DNA from: Chloroflexota bacterium
GTDB lineage: Bacteria > Chloroflexota > Anaerolineae > Aggregatilineales > UBA2796
Length of the DNA stretch: 11,457 nt
Assembly (NCBI GenBank): GCA_017743585.1
Contig: JAGHYP010000063.1
Location: 1 to 11,457 of the forward strand
Direction of reading: 5' to 3'
Part shown: in pieces, positions 6,415 to 11,457 of the stretch
Numbering within the stretch: the first letter of the stretch is position 1
How the letters are laid out: each line of letters starts with the position of its first letter
The notes under the pieces: model-generated
What the model was told of the DNA's origin: nothing
What the model saw: only the letters and a program-made list of their open reading frames with translations
Database searches by the model: none
Position numbers and translations under genes: made by a program

Positions 6415-7983
6415 GTGGCACCCTCGCAAAAGAACGCGACACCTACCGCCGATCCACTGGTCGGCACGCGGCTGGGCGACTACGAAATCAGGCGCTTGAT
6501 CGGACGCGGCGGTATGGCGCGCGTCTACGAGGGCTACGACCCTAACCTAGAGCGCAGGGCCGCTATTAAAGTGATCACGCCGCAAGCCGAAGATAGCGAG
6601 GAGATAAAGCAGCGCTTCTTCCGCGAAGCGCGCGCCGTAGCCAATTTGCGTCATCCTAACATCGTCACAGTCTATCAGTTCGGTCAAGGCAAGAATTTGT
6701 ATTACTTCGCCATGGAGCTGCTGGAAGGGCAGACCTTGCTGCAGACGCTGGAGCGCCTGCGCGCTCAGAAGAAATTCGTTGATACTGAGCTGATGCTGAG
6801 CGTGGCGAGCGATGTGAGCGCAGCGCTCGACTATGCGCACGCCAAAGGCGTCATCCATCGCGATGTGAAGCCTTCCAACATCATGATCGGCGAAGATAAG
6901 CGCGCCATTCTGATGGACTTTGGACTGCTGATGCACGTGGGCGGCGAGCACACGCTTGGCACGGCATTCGGCACGCCGCGCTACATCGCGCCCGAGCAAG
7001 CTGTCTCTTCCGATCGCGCCGTGCCACAGAGCGATATTTACTCGCTCGGCGTCGTCGTCTACGAGATGGCGACCGGCCAGACGCCTTTCGACGCCGACTC
7101 AGCGATGAGCTTGGCGTTGCTGCACATCTCAGCGCCGCCGCCTGCGCCGCGCACCATTCGCCCTGAACTCTCAGAGGCTGTTGAGCAGGTCATCTTGAAA
7201 GCGCTTGAGAAGAATCCTGAGGCGCGCTGGCAGAGCGCGACGCAATTCGCCAATGCCCTGCGCGACGCCTTCAGCGGTAGGCCGATGCACATCAAGCTGA
7301 GCAATGAGATATGTGGCGCAGCTGCGCTGAGCGCCGATCCTTCGCCAACGCGGCTGCTATCCACTAGCCACGTTGCCGTGCCAACGCCAACTCCGAAGCC
7401 GACGACAATCTCTGCCGCTGGACGCGGCGACTCGACGCTCAGAGAGGCCAATCCTTCGCGCACGCTGGTGTTGCGTCAGCGCGAGAAGCGCGCATCGCGC
7501 ACGCGCCTTCGGTCTTTTTTGCTTCTCACGAGCATGATCTTCGCCATCGCTGCTGCGCTCGCCTATCTGCTGACGCTGCAAGCCACGCCGCCGCTCTTGA
7601 CTGGAGCGAACAGACAATTCGCACTGCCTGATGCGCGCCTCGTTTATTCCAGCGACGTCTTTGTAGTTTACAACACGAGCGCGCAGCCGCTGCCCTTAGG
7701 CGAGCTGCGCTTCGAGCAAGGCAATCGCGTGGCTGCTTTCCCGCGCAACGCGCTTTTGCAGCTCGACCAATGCGCCGTCATCCGAACTAGCGCGACTGCG
7801 CCGCTGCCTGAGAACTGTAGCGCTTCTGAGCGTCCGATCACTTTGCGCGGCGAGGCGTCTTTCTGGAAAGCGAGCGCCGCGATGGATACCTTCCGCGTGT
7901 GGCGCGGCGATCAGCTGCTCGCGCTCTGCTCAGCTCGCCTGAACACTTGCGAAATTATGATGAATGTAACTTCAGGGAAGTGA
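6415..7983 (+). CDS. Transmembrane Ser/Thr protein kinase with an extracytoplasmic Cys-containing domain
   Basis: This 522-residue Hanks-type kinase has all catalytic motifs: glycine loop GRGGMARVYEG (30-40), AAIK with K52, helix-C E71, HRDVKPSN (148-155) with catalytic D150, DFG 168-170, GTPRYIAPE (186-194) and DIYSLGVVVYEM (207-218). It should be an active RD-type kinase phosphorylating Ser/Thr in the cytoplasm. A Pro/Thr-rich juxtamembrane linker (about 305-355) and a basic stretch precede one membrane helix at 367-387. The outer part (about 388-522) has no PASTA repeats; it is probably beta-rich and has four Cys at 453, 468, 505 and 512 that could form two disulfides. Its role, perhaps sensing, is unknown. 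The GTG start has only a close AGGG (6409-6412), so expression may depend on coupling to the gene before. The TPR gene follows 3 bases after its stop. Confidence 0.93.
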   Translation: MAPSQKNATPTADPLVGTRLGDYEIRRLIGRGGMARVYEGYDPNLERRAAIKVITPQAEDSEEIKQRFFREARAVANLRHPNIVTVYQFGQGKNLYYFAMELLEGQTLLQTLERLRAQKKFVDTELMLSVASDVSAALDYAHAKGVIHRDVKPSNIMIGEDKRAILMDFGLLMHVGGEHTLGTAFGTPRYIAPEQAVSSDRAVPQSDIYSLGVVVYEMATGQTPFDADSAMSLALLHISAPPPAPRTIRPELSEAVEQVILKALEKNPEARWQSATQFANALRDAFSGRPMHIKLSNEICGAAALSADPSPTRLLSTSHVAVPTPTPKPTTISAAGRGDSTLREANPSRTLVLRQREKRASRTRLRSFLLLTSMIFAIAAALAYLLTLQATPPLLTGANRQFALPDARLVYSSDVFVVYNTSAQPLPLGELRFEQGNRVAAFPRNALLQLDQCAVIRTSATAPLPENCSASERPITLRGEASFWKASAAMDTFRVWRGDQLLALCSARLNTCEIMMNVTSGK

Positions 7984-7986
7984 GCC

Positions 7987-9069
7987 ATGCCGTCTAATCT
8001 CGATCTTGATCTTGATGCCATGCTCCAGAGCGCCATTCAGCACGTCAAGGCGAACCGCAAAGCCGAGGCGCGCCGCCTGCTTGAGCAAATTGTGAGCGTT
8101 GATCAAATGAATGAGCAAGCGTGGCTATGGCTCAGCGCCTGCGTAGAGACGGCTGAAGAGCAAGCGATCTGTCTTGAGAACGTTTTAGACATCAATCCGA
8201 ACAATCAAAAGGCGCGCAAAGGCTTGCAAGCCCTGCAGGCACGCCGTTCGCCGCCGCCATCAGTTGATCCATTTGCGGGCTCGCCCTTTGGCAGCGCGTC
8301 CACCGCCGGTTCGTTTGCAGACTCGCCCTTCAGCAGCGCGCCGTCTGTCCCCAGCACGCCGACCAGCGTCGAGTGGGGGAGAAGCGCAAACAGAGAACCT
8401 GCGCGCAGTAGCGCGCACGCTTTTTCGGGCGAAGATTACGACGCTTGGCTGGCGAGCTTGCCGCTCGGCACGTCTAACAAAGCTTTCGCCAGCGCGCCGC
8501 TTGCCGAAGGTCCTTTCAGTCCGCCCGCCGATCAATTCGCTGACGATCTAGGCAATTTTGATTTCATTGACGTTAGCGCGCCTGCGCCTAGCGCAGATAA
8601 GCCGTCGCCAAGCGCGTTCGATTACGCCGAGGCGCCGCCTTCCGCTGAGCAGCGCGGCTTTTCGGCAGATGCTCTCGGCGATGAGCCACTCCTCGATGCG
8701 CTGCAGCCCGACCTATCGCTCTACGAGCCGCCTGAGAGCTTGGACAGCCGTCCTTTTGAACAAGGCGATGACGTGCCGCTCACGGCTGAAGACATCCTGC
8801 GCGCCGAGCCTGAGCCGGCGCCTGTGCCAATATCTGTGCCGCGCCCGCGCCTTGTGCCGCCTAGTCTGTTCGGCGGCAAGCAAAGCGGCAAACTCAGCGC
8901 GAGCGGCGTCTCTGCCCATTACGATTCGTCCGATCCGTTCTCGCGCATCCCTGCGGAAATTGAAGCGGCAAGCAGCGTTGCAGGGATGCAGTTGCCGCTC
9001 GATATCTTGATCCTAGCAGGCTTGAACGCAGTCGCGCTGATCGCGCTCGTCATCAACCTGTTCAGCTGA
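7987..9069 (+). CDS. TPR protein with long low-complexity linker and C-terminal membrane anchor
   Basis: This 360-residue protein has an N-terminal helical repeat region (about 12-85: AIQHVKANRKAEARRLLEQI, then QAWLWLSACVE, then CLENVLDINPNNQKARKGL), which reads as about two TPR units, a protein-interaction scaffold. Residues about 88-333 are rich in Ser, Pro, Ala and Asp, probably disordered, and carry repeated SPF/DPF motifs, acidic DDL and LTAEDIL pieces. Residues about 337-359 form one hydrophobic helix (LPLDILILAGLNAVALIALV) that ends the protein, as in tail-anchored proteins, so the TPR end should face the cytoplasm. AGGGA (7974-7978) lies 8 bases before the ATG. Its place behind a membrane kinase suggests that it is a partner or substrate of that kinase; the Ser-rich linker offers many possible sites. 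This is inference. Confidence 0.82.
   Translation: MPSNLDLDLDAMLQSAIQHVKANRKAEARRLLEQIVSVDQMNEQAWLWLSACVETAEEQAICLENVLDINPNNQKARKGLQALQARRSPPPSVDPFAGSPFGSASTAGSFADSPFSSAPSVPSTPTSVEWGRSANREPARSSAHAFSGEDYDAWLASLPLGTSNKAFASAPLAEGPFSPPADQFADDLGNFDFIDVSAPAPSADKPSPSAFDYAEAPPSAEQRGFSADALGDEPLLDALQPDLSLYEPPESLDSRPFEQGDDVPLTAEDILRAEPEPAPVPISVPRPRLVPPSLFGGKQSGKLSASGVSAHYDSSDPFSRIPAEIEAASSVAGMQLPLDILILAGLNAVALIALVINLFS
8281..8340 (+). repeat. Short in-frame repeat in the TPR protein linker
   Basis: The 18-base units at 8281-8298 and 8323-8340 agree at 16 positions and are 42 bases (14 codons) apart, encoding SPFGSA and SPFSSA. The same reading phase suggests internal duplication of a low-complexity motif. 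Confidence 0.6.
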
Positions 9070-9072
9070 GGC

Positions 9073-9102
9073 GTGCCGCGAGCGCAATTGCACCTGCGGC
9101 AC
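9073..9102. terminator. Hairpin between convergent genes, possible bidirectional terminator
   Basis: GTGCCGC (9073-9079) and GCGGCAC (9096-9102) form a perfect 7-bp stem around a 16-base loop that itself contains the palindrome GCAATTGC. It is the only strong structure in the 43-base gap between the convergent TPR and secreted-protein genes. Neither side has a T tract, so intrinsic termination may be weak or need a factor. Confidence 0.35.
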
Positions 9103-9112
9103 AGCGCACAAG

Positions 9113-10162
9113 TCAATCGTTGCGCTGTTTGAGCGCTTCGATCACTGCAGCAGGTAACGGACAGCGCACTAGCTTGGCGAAGCCTTGATCGGGCAAGCCT
9201 GTGGCGTTGTACTGACCGCCATTCCAAGCGACCCAGATGTGTTCCGAGCGGCTCATGCTGGCTGAGATCACGCCGTCTTGCTTTTTATCCAAAAAGATGC
9301 CGCGGCGACCTGCCTTCACTAACGCTTCAAAGTTGAACGTATCGAGCAAGAAGCCGCGGCTGTTATCTGCCACGCCATAGACCACGATCCGCTCCGCTTC
9401 GCAGCAGATGGCAAGGCGGTCGCCTGGGCGCGGATCGACGCGGCAATCGCCCGGATTGAAGAATTCAACTGAGGCAGGCGCAGCAGGCGGCGTCAGTTCG
9501 AAGTCCCACGTGGTGCCGTTGATGGTGATCGCGTCAATGGCGCCATCGTAGCCCACATAGCCAGCTCCTGTATCGCCTATGTTGAAGATGATCGAAGGCG
9601 CGCCTGCCACAAACGGCGAGCGCACCACAGCGTTCGGATAGGCAGCCGCGACTGCCGAGAAGGCGACGTTGATCAGTGTGATAGGGCATCCGCCGCCAGT
9701 ATACCAACCGTTTGGCGCACTCATAGCATTGTGCGTGATCCACGAGCCGACCGCTCCAGCGTTTGGCGCAAAATCTAACCGACAATTGGCGAGTCCTGCC
9801 GCGCCAGTCGTGTCGATCCAAACGTTGATATACCAATCGTTAGCGTTTGTGCCGAGGCGATGCGTGCTGTAAGCGATGTTCAGGCTGCCGAGCGGCGTGC
9901 CATTGTAATCTGCGCGTCCGATCTGGCGCTTGGTGTTCGGTGCGACAATCGTGACGCGATAGCTGCCTGTGCCGAGCGGCGGCGCGCCGGGACCGTTGAC
10001 AAAATCGGCGAAGGCAGGCGCGCCTATCGGCGGTACAGTGCCGATCAACCAACCTTGCGGATTGCCCGGATGGACTACAAGCGCAGCGCGCACAGGTGCG
10101 ACAAAGCTGAATGACAGCGCAAACAGCAAAAAGGCTATGAAAAGACGGACTACACGGTTCAT
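9113..10162 (-). CDS. Secreted cysteine-containing protein of unknown function
   Basis: This 349-residue protein starts with a clear Sec signal peptide: MNRVVR, a hydrophobic core LFIAFLLFALSFSF, then APVRA with likely cleavage after residue 26. The mature part seems to have two domains. Residues about 27-225 are rich in Gly, Asn and aromatic residues and end in VGYDGAIDAITINGTTWDFE (203-222), a pattern seen in beta-sandwich lectin-like or extracellular surface domains. Residues about 231-349 contain FNPGDCRVDPRPGDRLAICC and a Cys near the C terminus. Six Cys (127, 159, 240, 253, 254, 334) may form disulfides. No LPXTG, PEP-CTERM or lipobox is seen, so it is probably released or held non-covalently. 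AGGAG (10177-10173) lies 10 bases before the ATG, under a near-consensus promoter. The function is unknown and the lectin-like idea is weak. Confidence 0.8.
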   Translation of the reverse strand: MNRVVRLFIAFLLFALSFSFVAPVRAALVVHPGNPQGWLIGTVPPIGAPAFADFVNGPGAPPLGTGSYRVTIVAPNTKRQIGRADYNGTPLGSLNIAYSTHRLGTNANDWYINVWIDTTGAAGLANCRLDFAPNAGAVGSWITHNAMSAPNGWYTGGGCPITLINVAFSAVAAAYPNAVVRSPFVAGAPSIIFNIGDTGAGYVGYDGAIDAITINGTTWDFELTPPAAPASVEFFNPGDCRVDPRPGDRLAICCEAERIVVYGVADNSRGFLLDTFNFEALVKAGRRGIFLDKKQDGVISASMSRSEHIWVAWNGGQYNATGLPDQGFAKLVRCPLPAAVIEALKQRND

Positions 10163-10192
10163 CGTGACTGTTCTCCTTTGCTACTGCATTTC

Positions 10193-10221
10193 AGTATAGC
10201 CTTTTTGACTCATCTTGTCAA
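10193..10221 (-). promoter_or_regulatory. Near-consensus promoter of the secreted-protein gene
   Basis: On the minus strand a perfect TTGACA (10221-10216), an exact 17-base spacer and TATACT (10198-10193) match the sigma-70/SigA consensus at 11 of 12 positions. Initiation near 10186 gives a leader of about 24 bases with AAAGGAG before ATG 10162. It is the best promoter in the window and suggests high expression. Confidence 0.85.
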
Positions 10222-10232
10222 CAGACTACAAT
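10205..10232 (+). promoter_or_regulatory. Promoter of the radical SAM gene
   Basis: TTGACT (10205-10210), a 16-base spacer and TACAAT (10227-10232) match the consensus at 10 of 12 positions. Initiation near 10239 gives a leader of about 33 bases to ATG 10272. The -35 box of the divergent promoter lies inside its spacer. Confidence 0.7.
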
Positions 10233-10271
10233 GTAGAGCATCGTCCATAATCGCAAAGTGTGAGCTTGCTC

Positions 10272-11457
10272 ATGTGCGTACGCGCCACAATTGACGGACA
10301 GGTTGATATTTTGTTAGCGAATCCGCTCTTCGTCTGGCTCGATCCTGTCGAGCGCCAGCTGATGACGCCCTATTTCCCGCTCGGCTTGCTGTATCTGGCA
10401 GCCGTGCTGCGCCAGAACGCCTATAGCGTCGCCGTTTACGACGGCGCTTTTGAGCAAGGTTACAGCGGCTTCGAGCGTGCGCTGGCGCGCTACCGTCCGA
10501 AGGCGGTCGGCATCACGGCGCTCATCACAGTGCGGCGCCACGCTCTGGCGCTGGCTGAGATCGCCAAGCGGCACGGCGCGATGGTCATCTTCGGCGGACC
10601 TGATCCGACGGGCAAACCTGAGGCGTATCTGCGGCACAGCGGCGCGGATGGCAAGCGCGTTGTAGATTTCATCGTCTGGGATGAAGGCGAAGCGACCATC
10701 ATCGAGCTGATGAACCATCTGACAGGACGCCATGGCGCCGATCTGCTCAGCTTGCGCGCCATTCGCGGCTTGCGCTTTCGGGATGAGCGCGGCGAGGTCG
10801 TCTCGACGCCGCCGCGCCCTGCGATCGCGGATATGGACTCAATTCCGTTCCCTGCCCGCGACTTGGTTGACTTCGAGGCTTACAAAAAGCACTGGACGGC
10901 GCGGCATGGCTACTGGAGCATGAGCATGATCAACACGCGCGGCTGTCCCTACGCTTGCACGTGGTGTCAGAAAGGCATCTTTGGACGCTCATATCGCTCG
11001 CGCTCAGCGGCGAACGCAGCTGAAGAGATGCGCTTGATCAAGGAACAATACAATCCTGATCAAATTCGCGTTGTGGATGATATCACAGGCGTGGATCGCA
11101 AGTGGATTTTCGAATGGCGCGCCGAAGTGCTGAAGCGCGATGCCGCTATTCCATTCGAGTGCCTGAGCCGCGTTAATTTGGTGGATGTACCGCTTTTGAA
11201 GGCGCTGCAAGAGATCGGTTGCCGCAAGATTTACTTCGGCGCGGAGAGCGGCTCGCAAAAGGTGCTGAACGCGATGAAGAAAGGCACGAAGGTGGAGCAA
11301 ATTTATCGCGCTGCAGAGGCGTGTCGTGAGGTCGGCATTCACGTCTACTTCTTCATGATGGTCGGCTATCCTGGCGAAGAGCTGGAAGACTTGCAGGCAT
11401 CGGTCAAGCTGCTGAGGGAAGCGCTGCCCGATAGCTTCAGCACAACCATCGCCTATC
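10272..11457 (+). CDS. B12-binding domain radical SAM protein (3' end beyond the window)
   Basis: From ATG 10272 the frame is open for 395 codons to the window edge. Residues about 11-185 look like a cobalamin-binding Rossmann domain (VDILLANPLF at 11-20, YFPLGLLYLAAVLR, KAVGITALI, AMVIFGGPDP, DFIVWDEGEATIIEL). They lack an obvious DxHxxG histidine motif, as is common in this class. The radical SAM barrel begins at INTRGCPYACTWCQKG, with the 4Fe-4S cysteines C225, C229 and C232 in CxxxCxxC. FGAESGSQKVLNAMKKG (322-338) and MMVGYPGEE (362-370) are typical strand motifs. Class B enzymes of this kind catalyse methylation or ring formation on unactivated carbons (BchE and P- or C-methylases are relatives); the substrate here is unknown. 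The ribosome site is weak (GAG, 7 bases before the ATG). The C-terminal part is missing only because the window ends. Confidence 0.9.
   Translation, partial: MCVRATIDGQVDILLANPLFVWLDPVERQLMTPYFPLGLLYLAAVLRQNAYSVAVYDGAFEQGYSGFERALARYRPKAVGITALITVRRHALALAEIAKRHGAMVIFGGPDPTGKPEAYLRHSGADGKRVVDFIVWDEGEATIIELMNHLTGRHGADLLSLRAIRGLRFRDERGEVVSTPPRPAIADMDSIPFPARDLVDFEAYKKHWTARHGYWSMSMINTRGCPYACTWCQKGIFGRSYRSRSAANAAEEMRLIKEQYNPDQIRVVDDITGVDRKWIFEWRAEVLKRDAAIPFECLSRVNLVDVPLLKALQEIGCRKIYFGAESGSQKVLNAMKKGTKVEQIYRAAEACREVGIHVYFFMMVGYPGEELEDLQASVKLLREALPDSFSTTIAY

Noticed and set aside
5940..6467. 175-codon minus-strand frame opposite the Roadblock protein and kinase start
   Set aside because: It has low-complexity Ser/Ala content, no motif and lies opposite two motif-rich genes.
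8264..9010. Shifted-frame plus-strand frames (8264-8551, 8558-9010) inside the TPR protein gene
   Set aside because: They are Arg/Ala/Ser-rich products of the low-complexity linker read in another frame, with no ribosome sites.
10314..10762. Minus-strand frames opposite the radical SAM gene
   Set aside because: The plus strand encodes a clear cobalamin-binding domain here; the reverse frames carry no motif.
11004..11342. 112-codon minus-strand frame opposite the radical SAM barrel
   Set aside because: It is antisense to the conserved FGAESGSQ region and has no independent evidence.

Overview
The window reads as bacterial chromosome of moderately high GC with very short intergenic gaps. No tRNA, rRNA, CRISPR array, insertion sequence or phage gene was seen. 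Promoters match the SigA/sigma-70 consensus and ribosome sites are of the AGGAG type. The gene style suggests a Chloroflexota member, perhaps Anaerolineae-related: a TPR protein with a long Ser/Pro/Ala-rich linker and one C-terminal membrane helix, beside a membrane-anchored Ser/Thr kinase and a Roadblock-domain protein. This taxonomic call is inference from gene style only.

Left part, minus strand (1-4823). Reading in the direction of transcription: an operon of two ATP-grasp ligases, one of classical order (4823-3882) and one circularly permuted (3879-2521), starts from an extended -10 promoter at about 4870 and ends in a probable intrinsic terminator at 2503-2533. A separate promoter then drives trpB (2445-1216), which overlaps a SAM-dependent methyltransferase gene (1219-329) by ATGA. 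A consensus TATAAT next to the methyltransferase stop codon probably drives a membrane protein gene (273-1) that runs off the left edge.

Middle, plus strand (5239-9069). Three closely packed genes form one apparent signalling operon: a degenerate (pseudo-)receiver plus Roadblock/LC7 protein, a transmembrane Ser/Thr protein kinase with a cysteine-containing extracytoplasmic domain, and a TPR protein that looks tail-anchored. All three lie in the same reading frame, separated by one TAG and one TGA. The leader carries a palindromic -10 region and two hairpins, the second directly before the ribosome binding site. The 4824-5238 gap between the divergent ATP-grasp and signalling operons holds promoters and small hairpins but no convincing gene.

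Right part. A secreted cysteine-containing protein gene (10162-9113, minus) converges on the signalling operon, with a hairpin between them. It is divergent from a B12-binding radical SAM gene (10272 to the window end, plus). The two divergent promoters interleave over about 40 bp, so RNA polymerase probably cannot occupy both at once.

The most promising candidates for undescribed biology are the pseudo-receiver/Roadblock-kinase-TPR module and the tandem pair of ATP-grasp ligases of different topology. Both rest on family recognition by eye; substrates and partners are unknown.
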